From Planotetraspora thailandica (GTDB lineage: Bacteria; Actinomycetota; Actinomycetes; Streptosporangiales; Streptosporangiaceae), in contig NZ_BOOR01000021.1 in assembly GCF_016863335.1 (NCBI RefSeq), positions 166,599 through 230,598 of the forward strand: DNA of 64,000 bases. The letters run 5' to 3'. The position numbers and the translations under genes are program-made. The notes under the pieces were generated by a model. It searched no databases. It was given only the letters and a program-made list of their open reading frames with translations, and was not told the DNA's origin. Within the stretch, counting starts at the first letter, position 1, and every line of letters starts with the position of its first letter. Positions 54,889 through 63,566 of the stretch are shown here, one piece after another.

Positions 54889-55809
54889 ATGCAAGCCATC
54901 ACTGTGCGAGACCGTAACGCGGGTCTTGCCGGGATGTCCCTGACGGACATGCCCTACCCCCATGCGGCCGAGAACGACGTCATCGTGCGGGTGCACGCCG
55001 CCGGCTTCACCCCTGGCGAGCTGGACTGGCCCGCCACGTGGACCGATCGCGCCGGCCGCGACCGGACGCCGAGCGTGCCCGGGCACGAGCTGTCCGGTGT
55101 CGTCGTAGAGCTGGGGTACGGCACCACCGGCCTGAGCGTCGGACAGCGGGTGTTCGGCCTGGCCGACTGGACCCGTAACGGCACGCTCGCCGAGTACACC
55201 GCGGTGGAGGCCCGCAACCTCGCCCCGCTGCCGGCGGACATCGACCACACTGTGGCCGCCGCGCTGCCGATCTCCGGGCTGACCGCCTGGCAGGGCCTGT
55301 TCGACCACGGCCGCCTCACCACAGGCCAGACCGTTCTGATCCATGGTGCCGCGGGCGGCGTCGGCTCGATCGCGGTACAGCTCGCCCGCGAGGTCGGCGC
55401 CCGCGTCATCGGCACCGGCCGGGCCTCCAACCGGGACAAGGCACTCGCACTCGGCGTCCACACCTTCATCGACCTGCAGACCGACAAGCTCGAGGACGCC
55501 GGCGAGGTCGACGTCGTGCTCGACGTGATCGGCGGCGACACCCTCGACCGCTCCGCCGCCCTGGTCCGGGCCGGCGGCACGCTCGTCACCATCGTCATGC
55601 CGCCCAAGGTCCAGCCCAAGGACGGGCGGGCGGTCTTCTTCGTCGTCGAACCCGACCGCGCCCGGCTCACCGATCTCGCCACGCGAGTGAGGGAAGGTCG
55701 GCTCAGGCCGGTCGTCGGTGCTGTGCGGCCGCTCGCCGAGGCACCCGCCGCGTTCGCCCCCGGCAAGCGCACCCGCGGCAAGACGATCATCCGGGTCGCG
55801 GAAGACTGA
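54889..55809 (+). CDS. NADP-dependent zinc-less oxidoreductase (quinone reductase-like MDR)
   Basis: 306 aa. Medium-chain dehydrogenase: VPGHELSGVVVELG in the catalytic domain and VLIHGAAGGVGSIAVQLARE nucleotide-binding motif (about 147-166). Catalytic zinc ligands are absent, as in quinone oxidoreductases. It is 183 bp after an ECF41 sigma gene, which in this group commonly controls an adjacent oxidoreductase; 15 bp before the cupin gene. Confidence 0.9.
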   Translation: MQAITVRDRNAGLAGMSLTDMPYPHAAENDVIVRVHAAGFTPGELDWPATWTDRAGRDRTPSVPGHELSGVVVELGYGTTGLSVGQRVFGLADWTRNGTLAEYTAVEARNLAPLPADIDHTVAAALPISGLTAWQGLFDHGRLTTGQTVLIHGAAGGVGSIAVQLAREVGARVIGTGRASNRDKALALGVHTFIDLQTDKLEDAGEVDVVLDVIGGDTLDRSAALVRAGGTLVTIVMPPKVQPKDGRAVFFVVEPDRARLTDLATRVREGRLRPVVGAVRPLAEAPAAFAPGKRTRGKTIIRVAED

Positions 55810-55824
55810 ATCAGGAGACCCATC

Positions 55825-56289
55825 GTGATCGGAATGCGGATCGCCGCCGGCCTCCTGGCTGTCGCCACGCTGACTGCGGCCACGGCCTGCTCGACCTCCA
55901 ACCAGCCCGCCCATGCCGAGGGGGTGACCGCGGCTCCGGCATCGACGCGCCCCGCCGAAACCCTCAAACCGCTGCTCCAGCAGGCCCTTCCGAATGTGAA
56001 GGGCAAGTCGTTCACCTCGGCGGTCGTCGAACTTCCGCCCAACGCACGCGCGATGCCGCACCGGCACGGCCAGGCGTTCGTCTACGCCTACGTCCTGGAC
56101 GGCACCGTGCGCAGCCAGCTCGACGACAAGCCTGTGACCACCTACCACCAGGGCGAGAACTGGGTTGAGCAGCCGGGCGCCCACCACGTCCTCACCGAGA
56201 ACACCAGCCGGACCAAGCCAGCCAAGCTTCTGGTCGTCTTCGTCTCCGACACCGGAGACAAGCTCAAGGTCGACGACCCGAGGTCATAG
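55825..56289 (+). CDS. Exported cupin-domain protein
   Basis: 154 aa, GTG with AGGAG upstream. N-terminal export signal ending near TAATACSTS, possibly a weak lipobox. Cupin barrel with PHRHGQAFVYAYVLDG (metal His pair, about 77-92) and EQPGAHHVLTENTS (about 115-128). Binds metal and perhaps a small ligand. Likely cotranscribed with the oxidoreductase. Confidence 0.85.
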   Translation: MIGMRIAAGLLAVATLTAATACSTSNQPAHAEGVTAAPASTRPAETLKPLLQQALPNVKGKSFTSAVVELPPNARAMPHRHGQAFVYAYVLDGTVRSQLDDKPVTTYHQGENWVEQPGAHHVLTENTSRTKPAKLLVVFVSDTGDKLKVDDPRS

Positions 56290-56568
56290 CCCGGGGCACG
56301 CAGCGGGCGGCAACACTCTGCACGAACTCTGCCCCTGCCAGAACTTGGTCGCCAGCCTTACGAAGCATGACGGTGGGTCTTTCGGCGCACCCACGAAGCC
56401 GAGACGATCGACTTCGACCGAGACGGCGTGCCCGAGCGTACAAGACCACTCAGGTGCTCGGGTCACGCCGCCGAAAGGCGAACGGGCGGAGCCGGCAGGA
56501 GCGTGACGGCGGATAGAGTCGCCGGACGGCTGCTCGCGGAAGCGCCGGCAGAGTCGGCAGGAGACCGG

Positions 56569-57354
56569 ATGAAGGATCATGACGGGGCGCGGCGGGGCGC
56601 GGACGACGGCGTGATGTATCGCCGGGTGGCCGCGGATCTGCGCGATGCCATAGCGGACGGGGCGTACGGCTCGGGCGGCAAGCTCCCCGCCGAGGCGGCC
56701 CTCGCCAAGCACTACGGCGTCTCCAGGGGCACTATCCGGCAAGCCCTGGCACTGCTGCGCTCGAACGGCCTGGTCACTTCCCGGCGCGGCACCCGGCGCG
56801 TGGTGCTCGGCACCGCGCCGGTGCAGAGTTTCTCCGAACTGCTCAGCTTCACCAACTGGGCGCGGTCGATAGGCGAAGAACCCGGCGCCGTCCTGGATTC
56901 CATGGTGGTCCGCCCCGCGGACGACCAGGAGCGCGAGAGGTTACGCCTGGAACCGGACGCCGACGTGTACGCGGCGCTGCGCGTGCGCACTCTGTCGGGC
57001 CGCCCGGTGATGATCGAGCGGACCTTGTACCCGGTCTGGGTCGGCGAACTCGTGGCCAAGCTGCCCGTGACCGAGGTGTCCTACACCGAGCCGCTGCTGG
57101 AGCACGGCATCGTGTTCGCCGACGCCGACCACACCATCGACCTGGCCTACGCGGACGCCGACGACGCCCGGCTGCTGGGCTGCGCCGACGGTGCCGCGCT
57201 ACTGCGCGAACGCCGTCATACGACCGATCCGACGGGGCGGCCTCTGGAGTGGTCCGAGGACCGCTATTTGCCGGGCACCGTCGCCTTCACGGTGCACAAC
57301 TCCATCGCCGCCTCCGCTCTCTCACGCCTGCACCGCGCCGGCCCGGCCCGGTGA
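56569..57354 (+). CDS. GntR-family regulator with UTRA domain (PhnF-like)
   Basis: 261 aa from ATG 56569 with AGGAG five to six bases upstream. N-terminal winged helix GKLPAEAALAKHYGVSRGTIRQALALLRSNGLV (about 43-75) and UTRA ligand-binding domain (about 95-250; ALRVRTLSGRPVMIERTLYPVW). UTRA-GntR proteins of the PhnF group control phosphonate genes. Its 3' end is 8 bp from the phosphonate-oxygenase-like gene, tail-to-tail. Probably the repressor of that gene. Confidence 0.87.
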   Translation: MKDHDGARRGADDGVMYRRVAADLRDAIADGAYGSGGKLPAEAALAKHYGVSRGTIRQALALLRSNGLVTSRRGTRRVVLGTAPVQSFSELLSFTNWARSIGEEPGAVLDSMVVRPADDQERERLRLEPDADVYAALRVRTLSGRPVMIERTLYPVWVGELVAKLPVTEVSYTEPLLEHGIVFADADHTIDLAYADADDARLLGCADGAALLRERRHTTDPTGRPLEWSEDRYLPGTVAFTVHNSIAASALSRLHRAGPAR

Positions 57355-57362
57355 CACGCGCG

Positions 57363-59012
57363 TCAGCGGCGCAGCAGGGAGGCGAGCAGCGGCCGGAAGT
57401 GCTCGAAGTCCGGGGTCGCCGCGTCGGCTTCCTTGGCTTCGTCGTCCCAGCGCCGGACCGCGACAGCGTCGGCCGCGCCGGGCAGGGCGGCGAACGCGGC
57501 GGCGTCCTGCTCGTTCATGGGGCCACCCTGCACGTGAAGGGTGTATTCCGACGCCTCCGAGAGGCGCGCCCGGTAGCCGGGCTCGACCGCGCACAGGTAA
57601 CGCTTGGCGGCGACGTGCAGCCGCACCGGCTCGGTGACCTCCGGGCCGAACCAGCGGGCGAGCAGGTCGGCGCCGGTGTGGCTGTGCCGGTTGTCGGTGC
57701 CCGCCATCAGTTCGTCGCCGCTCACCGGCCCGCCGAAGTGGCCGACGTCGTGCAGGAGGGCGGCCGCCACCAGGTGCGCGGGGGCGCCCGCGGCCTCGGC
57801 GAGCGCGCCCGCCTGCAGCATGTGCTCGGCCTGGGTGACCGCCTCACCGAGGTAGTCGGCGGAACCCGGGCCGTGGAAGAGTTCGGCGAGCTCGTCCAGG
57901 ACGGTGGTACGCCGCAGCACCGCCAGGGTGCTCGCCAGTCCGTCGAGGTCGGCGTAGGCCCCCTGCAGGTGCCGGGCTCCCGTCTGTTCGAAGGCGGTGC
58001 GGGCGTGCAGCAGTCGCGTGTTGTCGAAGATCAGGCAGTCGCCCGGCTCCAGACGGAACGTCAGCAGCAGTTCGGGACGCAGTAGCAGCGCGGCGAAGGT
58101 GCGGTAAGCGGCGTAGAAGGCTTCGAGTTCGTGGGCGGGTAGCCGCAGGGTGCCCATCGACCGATTGTTGAACCTCACCTCGCGGATGCGGTCCATCGGG
58201 TCGAGGTCGATCAGCGGGCGGTGTGCCGTCAGCTCGGCGCGGGCGTCGCGGTAGCCGAAGGGCACGGGGGTGCGGGTCAGCACGGCGAACGCCTCGGGGT
58301 CCTCCTCGCGCAGCAGCGCCGCGGCGTGGAACCCGTCGACGAGTCCGGAGTCGCCGCCTTCGGCCGCGTTCTGGAGGCAGTGCAGCAACTGGATGGTCGG
58401 CACCGGGTCGCGGTACGGGTTGTCGGTGTGCGGGGTGATGGCCAGCGAGGAGAAGGCGAGGTTGTCCGGAGCGGGCTCCACCCGGACGTCGAAGAGCTCG
58501 CCGTAGTTGGTCTCACGGACGAATCCGAAAGATCGGGCGACGGCCAGGACCTGGTCCTCCTCGGTCGGCACGGACCGCAGCAGGGCGAAGCCGAGCCGCT
58601 GCACGGCCTCCAGCACTCGCGCACGCTCCCCGTCCTCGGACAGATAGGCCGACCAGTCCGCCTCCGGCAGCGGCCCCAGGTCCGCGGCTTCCCACAGCTG
58701 CTTTCCGGCCTCACTGCGGTGGTCCCCTTGGGCCGGGTCGCGGGTGGTCAGCCACTCGACGGCGTAGACCGAACGGTGGCCGTCCGGAGACCAGGTCACC
58801 TCCACCGCATCCGCGCCGTGGACCCGCCGCGCGGTCACGGTGCCGATGGCGAGGTCATCCGGGAGGTCGGTGATCTGAAAGAACTTCTGCCCGCTGCGTG
58901 GATCACGGCACGAGGCACACGGGCAGTTGTCCCTCAGCCACATCGGCGGCAGCCCCGCGACGAGGGCGGCGGGGTCGGTCGCAGGGGGCGCGGAAATCGG
59001 CAGGTCCGGCAT
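57363..59012 (-). CDS. Fused 2-oxoglutarate/Fe dioxygenase - HD-type diiron oxygenase (TmpA/TmpB- or PhnY/PhnZ-like)
   Basis: 549 aa from ATG 59012 (GGAGG seven bases upstream). Residues about 20-90: zinc-binding N-domain as in gamma-butyrobetaine hydroxylase (Cys30, Cys32, Cys35). About 120-365: TauD fold with His195-x-Asp197 (TPHTDNPY) and distal His336. About 378-549: HD domain with DYLGEAVTQAEHMLQ (Tyr387, Glu390), LLHDVGH (His421-Asp422), NRHSH and VRLHVAAKRYLC. The Tyr-x-x-Glu plus HD pattern marks PhnZ/TmpB oxygenases, which cleave the C-P bond of the 1-hydroxyphosphonate made by their dioxygenase partner. Both steps seem joined in one protein; substrate is inferred. Confidence 0.87.
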   Translation of the reverse strand: MPDLPISAPPATDPAALVAGLPPMWLRDNCPCASCRDPRSGQKFFQITDLPDDLAIGTVTARRVHGADAVEVTWSPDGHRSVYAVEWLTTRDPAQGDHRSEAGKQLWEAADLGPLPEADWSAYLSEDGERARVLEAVQRLGFALLRSVPTEEDQVLAVARSFGFVRETNYGELFDVRVEPAPDNLAFSSLAITPHTDNPYRDPVPTIQLLHCLQNAAEGGDSGLVDGFHAAALLREEDPEAFAVLTRTPVPFGYRDARAELTAHRPLIDLDPMDRIREVRFNNRSMGTLRLPAHELEAFYAAYRTFAALLLRPELLLTFRLEPGDCLIFDNTRLLHARTAFEQTGARHLQGAYADLDGLASTLAVLRRTTVLDELAELFHGPGSADYLGEAVTQAEHMLQAGALAEAAGAPAHLVAAALLHDVGHFGGPVSGDELMAGTDNRHSHTGADLLARWFGPEVTEPVRLHVAAKRYLCAVEPGYRARLSEASEYTLHVQGGPMNEQDAAAFAALPGAADAVAVRRWDDEAKEADAATPDFEHFRPLLASLLRR

Positions 59013-59032
59013 GGTTGTCCTCCAGTATGAGA

Positions 59033-59052
59033 AAAGTTGTATAGCCAACTTT
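59033..59052. promoter_or_regulatory. Likely GntR/PhnF-type operator
   Basis: AAAGTTG-TATAGC-CAACTTT: a 7-bp inverted repeat, 21 bp upstream of the phosphonate-oxygenase-like start. Its core TTGTATAGCCAA matches 9 of 12 positions of TGGTATAGACCA, the PhnF site described in mycobacteria. Probably bound by the regulator encoded at 56.6 kb. Confidence 0.6.
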
Positions 59053-60490
59053 GCTTGGTCTGGTGTCCGGCAGGCGAGTCAAGGAGAACCATCTGGTGAA
59101 CCCACGCTGTCGTGTTCAGGGGAAAGCAGGTCCGATCACGTGGTCGACGCGCGGGAAGGCGAAACGCTGGGGCCCTTCGATCGCGAACCCGGCCTTTTTG
59201 ATCCCGGCGACCGTCTCCCTAGCCGAGCTCTCGGAGGCCGCGGATGCTCGGTGTGCGCCATGGGAAGTCCGTGCCATTAGGCAGCGTCGAACATGGTCGG
59301 CGGGGGAGAAGAAGCCCCTTACGCGGCTGTCTGGGCCCGCTAGCGGCAGAGCGTCCCGCCGTCACCGTGGTCGCCGTCGCTCGTGAGCTGGCCGGATTCG
59401 TGTTGGCGGAGATGACCAGCTGATCATGCCGCCCCTCCCGAAGGCCAGGTGGCGGACCGGGACGCACGCTGTGGCAGGAATGATCCCCATGCTGGGTCAC
59501 CGCCAGGTAAGCGAACCGCTGTCACCAACCTGCTCGTGATGACGCGGCATTCGCCCCGCCTCCGCCGACCGATTGCGTCGCACGGCCACTGCCGCGTCAA
59601 GGACGCTTTCGCGACGCTACGCGGTCGACCTACGGCCGATCCCTGACCCGGCCGCGCCCGTGCAAGATCAGTCAGCTGCCGGAGGCAGGGAGGAATCTGA
59701 GGACGACCCGGACCGATTCCGTTAGCCAGTCACGCCCTGAACACGAGGGGCAAACAGCACTAACCGAGCATTTGGCACGCAACCGAGCTGGTCGAGATGC
59801 AGAACCTTGACGGGCCGATTCATATGAGCCCAGCAGACCACCTCCGTCCCCGGCCCGCTGCCGCTCCGCGGTGGGTCGAAGGCGTACGGGGTGATCGGAA
59901 CGGGGAGCTTGCAATTTGTACTTCGGCGTGCCCGAATCACTCTTTATGGGTGCTCAATCTGATGCCTGCAGGGGCGTTTCTCCCAATGATCAAGCCGATC
60001 GCCATTCTCCCTTTCTTTGCATTTCTATAAAATATTCAGATTTATCAACTCGTAGTTATTCGAGACGTGGGGCCCAATGCGGGCCGGTGAGGGGCTGGGG
60101 AATGGGTGATATGGGACATATGGGACAATTTGGCATATTTACATACTTAAGGCGCCGAATGCGTATTTGCGGGTGAAAATAGGTCGGCATGGACGGGCAT
60201 TTCAATTAAGCGACAAGCGGAAAGGCAAGAGTGGATCATCTCCGTTTGTAGCCCCTGCTGGCGAGGGCACAAAGGCGATGTCAGATGGTCCGCAAGGGTT
60301 CGCCGGTGCGATCGGCGCGTGCTTCGTCACTTCTGCCGAACCGCGGTTCCGCCCTGGCCGTGCGCAGACCGCGGAGTCAGATGGATTCGACCCGCCTCAA
60401 ATCAACGAATATCAGAATCTGGGCCTCATTGTAGAGCCAACGCGCAGTCTGCAGCGTCCATAACTCTACCAGCCCACCTAAGGAGTTCTC
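59053..60490. other. 1.4-kb region without intact genes
   Basis: Apart from the IS110 fragment at 59344-59423, no frame has a convincing start and family match. 59900-60250 is clearly poorer in GC than the rest of the window, with runs such as ATTTTGCATATTTACATA-like sequence near 60130, which suggests foreign or promoter DNA before the secreted-protein gene at 60491. Confidence 0.5.
59344..59423 (+). pseudogene. IS110-family transposase, extreme C-terminal fragment
   Basis: RPAVTVVAVARELAGFVLAE followed by a stop: the usual last residues of IS110-type transposases. Only about 26 residues remain after an upstream in-frame stop. Confidence 0.5.
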
Positions 60491-61030
60491 ATGAAGCGAC
60501 TGGCGATCGTCCTTACTGCGCCGCTGGCCCTGCTTGTTGCGGCGGTGCTACCCGCGCAAGCTCAAAACGCGTACAGCGGGTACAACGCGTACTTTGTTCA
60601 GGCTAGCGCCGCGCTGAGCGTCGCGAACTTGAACGTCTCGTTCATGGAAGCCGGACTCGGCAATAACCCATCCGTCGACTACATCGCGAGTGCGGACGCG
60701 GCGGCCACGTACGTCTGCGTCAACGAGGTCGGGGTCAACCCCAGGGTCACGAACAAGCGCACCGTTACCGCCCCGGTGAGCCAGGGCGCCACGTTCAACC
60801 CCGGTGACCGTGGCCAGGTGACGGCCACGGTCACGCTCGCCCCGCCGCCGGCAGGGGCCTTCTCTTGTCCGGCTGGACAGAGCCTGGAGCTCGCGCAGGT
60901 GAGCTACACGAACGTGGACATCATGGATGACACGAATAACATCACGGCGCCGATCGTCGGCACGTTCGCCACGCAGTGCCTGTTGCCTGAGGTGAGGAAC
61001 GCCTGCAGCGCGATCCCGGCGTGGACGTAA
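60491..61030 (+). CDS. Secreted protein of unknown function
   Basis: 179 aa, preceded by AAGGAG. Signal peptide RLAIVLTAPLALLVAAVLPA with cleavage after AQA (about residue 24). The mature part is beta-rich, Ala/Asn/Thr-rich, with three Cys visible (YVCVNEVG, FSCPAGQ, TQCLLPEVRNAC adds more), likely in disulfides. NPGDRGQVTATVTLAPPPAGAFSCPAGQSLELAQVSYTNV has an Ig-like strand pattern. Family not recognised. Ends in a clear terminator. Confidence 0.75.
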   Translation: MKRLAIVLTAPLALLVAAVLPAQAQNAYSGYNAYFVQASAALSVANLNVSFMEAGLGNNPSVDYIASADAAATYVCVNEVGVNPRVTNKRTVTAPVSQGATFNPGDRGQVTATVTLAPPPAGAFSCPAGQSLELAQVSYTNVDIMDDTNNITAPIVGTFATQCLLPEVRNACSAIPAWT

Positions 61031-61053
61031 GGAGCCGAGGGGTCAAACGCGAA

Positions 61054-61075
61054 GGACCGGCCCATGGGCCGGTCC
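61054..61075. terminator. Terminator of the secreted-protein gene
   Basis: Perfect 22-bp palindrome, half-site GGACCGGCCCA, followed by TCCGTTGTTT. Confidence 0.85.
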
Positions 61076-61399
61076 TCCGTTGTTTAATAAGCGAACAACA
61101 ATCCCGCCGGTCTGGCGCTTACAGCCGCTGCGGCTCCCTCTCGTTGGCCTAGATGTAGAACCGGAATCTCCGAGTGGAGCCTACGAGTTAGCTCCGGGCG
61201 GTCGGCAACCCACGTCGCGCTATATCGTTTGTTTTCCGAATTACGTGCGGCGCCACTCCGGTCGCCGCGCACTCAAGGACCGGTTCGTCAGAGCCGGGTC
61301 CTCGACCGGGCCGCTGAGGAACCGTACGCACATGGGTCTTCCGGGTCTCGACGGCCCTCTGCCTCCTCGTCGTCATGGCGATCATCGGCATCGGGAGAC
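61076..61399. other. Gene-free stretch
   Basis: 324 bp with no supportable gene. It may contain the lost 5' end of the channel gene that follows: its last 30 codons in one frame are hydrophilic and unlike the expected first helix. Confidence 0.4.
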
Positions 61400-61993
61400 G
61401 TGAGGCCGGCTCTGCCTCTACTCGGGAGTTTCGCTCTGTCCGGAGCGCTGCAGGGCGTGCGCAAACGGTTCGACGTGGTCGGCATGGTGGTGCTCGCGTT
61501 CTTCACCGCCGTCGGCGGCGGCGTCATGCGTGACCTGTTCATCGGTGTGCAGCCCGCCGCGTTCCGGGATGCGGAGTATCTCCTCGTGCCGGTCGCGGCC
61601 ACCGTGATCGCCTTCTTCTGGCATCCGCAGGTCGAGCGGGCAATGCCGGGAGTGCAGGTCTTCGATGCGGCGGGCCTCGGCCTGTTCTGCGCGGTCGGGA
61701 CCACAAAGGCCCTGGATTACGGCCTCGCGCCGCTGCACGCCGTGTTCCTCGGGGTCTGCTCAGCGGTCGGCGGCGGCGTCATCCGGGATGTCCTGTCCGG
61801 CGAGAGGCCGACCCTGCTCTACGACCGCCAGCTTTACGCCGTGCCGGCGATGCTCGGCTCGACGGCCATGGCCGTGCTGTACACGCTGGGCGTGCGGGGG
61901 TTCGTCGCCGAGCCATCGGGCGATGCCGACCTCGCCAGCGGTTGCCGAGATCCGGCCCGAGCGTGTTCCTCGGCGGTAAGGAGCCAGTCCTGA
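61400..61993 (+). CDS. Trimeric intracellular cation channel (TRIC/UPF0126) family protein, probably truncated at both ends
   Basis: 197 aa from GTG 61400. Two internally repeated halves typical of the family: [39 protein letters not shown] and [42 protein letters not shown], each with the G-G-G-x-x-R-D motif. The first helix is shorter than usual and the last helix is replaced by a hydrophilic tail after [10 protein letters not shown]. It overlaps the collagen-like gene on the other strand by 160 bp. Possibly a pseudogene. Confidence 0.75.
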   Translation: MRPALPLLGSFALSGALQGVRKRFDVVGMVVLAFFTAVGGGVMRDLFIGVQPAAFRDAEYLLVPVAATVIAFFWHPQVERAMPGVQVFDAAGLGLFCAVGTTKALDYGLAPLHAVFLGVCSAVGGGVIRDVLSGERPTLLYDRQLYAVPAMLGSTAMAVLYTLGVRGFVAEPSGDADLASGCRDPARACSSAVRSQS

Positions 61994-62760
61994 TCATGGC
62001 TTACCAGACGATGGGCTGGACGAACGACCTCGACGCTCTCGCGCGCGGGGAAGACGCCTCGCGTGCAGATCACGTAGGTCAGCCCGTTCGGGGCGGCACT
62101 GCGCAGGTCGGGCAGCTTGAACGTGGTCCGCCCGTCGCCTCCGTAGGAGGTGCCGAGCAACGCGAACAGCGCCAGGTTCTGGTTGATCGCCAACGTCTGT
62201 CCGGCGGCCGGGGTGCCTCCGGCGACGCTGCCGACCACCAGCCACACGGACCCCATGGTGCACTCCGTCCCGACGCCCGGTGCGGCGAGGCTGGTTCCGG
62301 TGCCGAAACGGGGATCCGGCACCGGGTCGCCTTTGGGGCCCGCTGGACCCGTCGGCCCCGTCGGCCCCGTCGGCCCCGTCGGCCCCGTCGGACCGGTCGC
62401 GCCCTGCGGACCTGCGTCACCCTTGGGCCCTTGAGGGCCGGTCGCGCCGGTCTTACCCGCCGGGCCCTGGGCACCCGTTCTGCGTGTCGCGCCGGTCTTT
62501 CCCCTGCGGCCCTGGGGTCCCCTCACGTTCCAGGAGAGCCGCGACTCGGTTGTCTTGCACTTGGTCGTCGAGGGGACGATCCGGGCGGCTCGTGTGGTCT
62601 TGCTGACGCAGGCGTAGATCGTGCTCGGTGTAGAAGATGCGCTCACCAGGGCGATTCCGCCCGATGTGGCGAGACCGCCCGCCGCGGCGGCCGCGGCGAG
62701 GAGGGCCGCCAATCTCAGCCCACGTCCCCTCGGACGGCGCCACCGTTCGTTGTGTGCCAT
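61834..62760 (-). CDS. Exported collagen-like protein with phage tail-collar-type domain, run-on C-terminus
   Basis: 308 aa from ATG 62760, with AGGAGGTCTCAC upstream. N-terminal export helix [25 protein letters not shown], a Cys-containing segment, then about 20 G-x-y collagen triplets ([11 protein letters not shown]). Next comes a tail-collagen domain ([58 protein letters not shown]). Relatives end about there; here another 60 residues run antisense into the channel gene, so the original stop seems lost. Confidence 0.8.
   Translation of the reverse strand: MAHNERWRRPRGRGLRLAALLAAAAAAGGLATSGGIALVSASSTPSTIYACVSKTTRAARIVPSTTKCKTTESRLSWNVRGPQGRRGKTGATRRTGAQGPAGKTGATGPQGPKGDAGPQGATGPTGPTGPTGPTGPTGPAGPKGDPVPDPRFGTGTSLAAPGVGTECTMGSVWLVVGSVAGGTPAAGQTLAINQNLALFALLGTSYGGDGRTTFKLPDLRSAAPNGLTYVICTRGVFPARESVEVVRPAHRLVSHDQDWLLTAEEHARAGSRQPLARSASPDGSATNPRTPSVYSTAMAVEPSIAGTA
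62344..62393. repeat. Nine-bp tandem repeat coding Gly-Pro-Thr
   Basis: Five or more near-identical copies of GTCGGCCCC on the plus strand (Gly-Pro-Thr triplets on the minus strand). Slippage-prone; collagen length could vary between strains. Confidence 0.85.
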
Positions 62761-62900
62761 GTGAGACCTCCTAGGCCCATGACCGTCATCTCCTAAGGTC
62801 ACGGTTCGGAGGGCCCTCGGTTGACGCATCCGACATCACGCTTGGTCACGTCCAGCGGTGTGGTGTGTGAGTCGGCCTCCGCGTGATCTGTTTCTGCAGG

Positions 62901-63075
62901 TTAAGCGGTGGGTGTCTCCGGTAGGGGTTGCCGGTCCGGTGTGTCGCCGGGGATTACGCGTAGGCGGGCTTTGGCCAGGATGTCCAGGCCCATGTGCGGC
63001 GGCCTTCGGTCCATTCATCGGTCTGCTCGGCAAGGACCGCGCCGACCACGCGGATGATCGCGGCCCGGTGTGGAC
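62901..63075 (-). pseudogene. IS256-family transposase, C-terminal fragment
   Basis: IRVVGAVLAEQTDEWTEGRR, then in a shifted frame HMGLDILAKARLRVIPGDTP and a TAA at 62901: the end of an IS256 (mutator-type) transposase, with one frameshift. Confidence 0.7.
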
Positions 63076-63188
63076 TGGTGAGGGATTCGAGTGCACGCCT
63101 TGCCGGATGCCTTGGCCACATCGATCGCCGCGACTCGTTCGATGAGGGGTTCGTGCTCCTCGTCCGGGACCTCCGCAGGTTCTCCCAT
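63070..63188 (-). pseudogene. IS110-family transposase, N-terminal fragment
   Basis: From ATG 63188, EPLIERVAAIDVAKASGKAC leads to TRIPHQSTPGR, matching the start of IS110 transposases with the first catalytic Asp in AAIDVAK. After about 38 residues it joins the IS256 fragment. Confidence 0.65.
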
Positions 63189-63506
63189 CGCCACGGGTGA
63201 TCCTCCTTGCCGGCCGGGGGTGGGCGGTGGGCTGCTCGGGCCTCGGTCGGGAGCCGAACATGCTGACCGGCGTGCTCGAAGCAACAGTGCATGACCCATC
63301 AAGGTCGGGCCCCAGCGCCAGACTGAGGCACGGGATTCAGGTGTCCCACGTTATGACCGGCGTCGGCGAGCAACCCGCCCCAATTTTCACGCTGTGTGGC
63401 GTCCGTGGGAGGGTCAGAATGACTGAGTGACTAAGGCCAGATCGCCTGTCGCCCCCTGCGCGCGGGCCGGTCGCCTGACCCAACGGGCGCGCGATCACGA
63501 CATAGA

Positions 63507-63542
63507 AAACCGGCCGGCGTCTCCCTGGGCGCCGGCCGGTTT
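63507..63542. terminator. Terminator of the Asn-rich secreted-protein gene
   Basis: Perfect 13-bp stem AAACCGGCCGGCG / CGCCGGCCGGTTT with a 10-nt loop (63507-63519, 63530-63542). On the minus strand it is followed by TTTTC, so it probably ends the gene at 63567. Confidence 0.8.
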
Positions 63543-63566
63543 CGTGTTGTGCCCTAAGTATTCGAC

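Larger units (their letters stand above)
62761..63566. other. IS debris region without intact genes
   Basis: Holds the promoter side of the collagen-like gene, an IS256 C-terminal fragment joined to an IS110 N-terminal fragment, then 63190-63500 with nothing recognised, and a terminator hairpin. Confidence 0.6.

Noticed and set aside
59449..59646. Short plus-strand gene
   Set aside because: No start context or family similarity; lies in the IS110 debris region.
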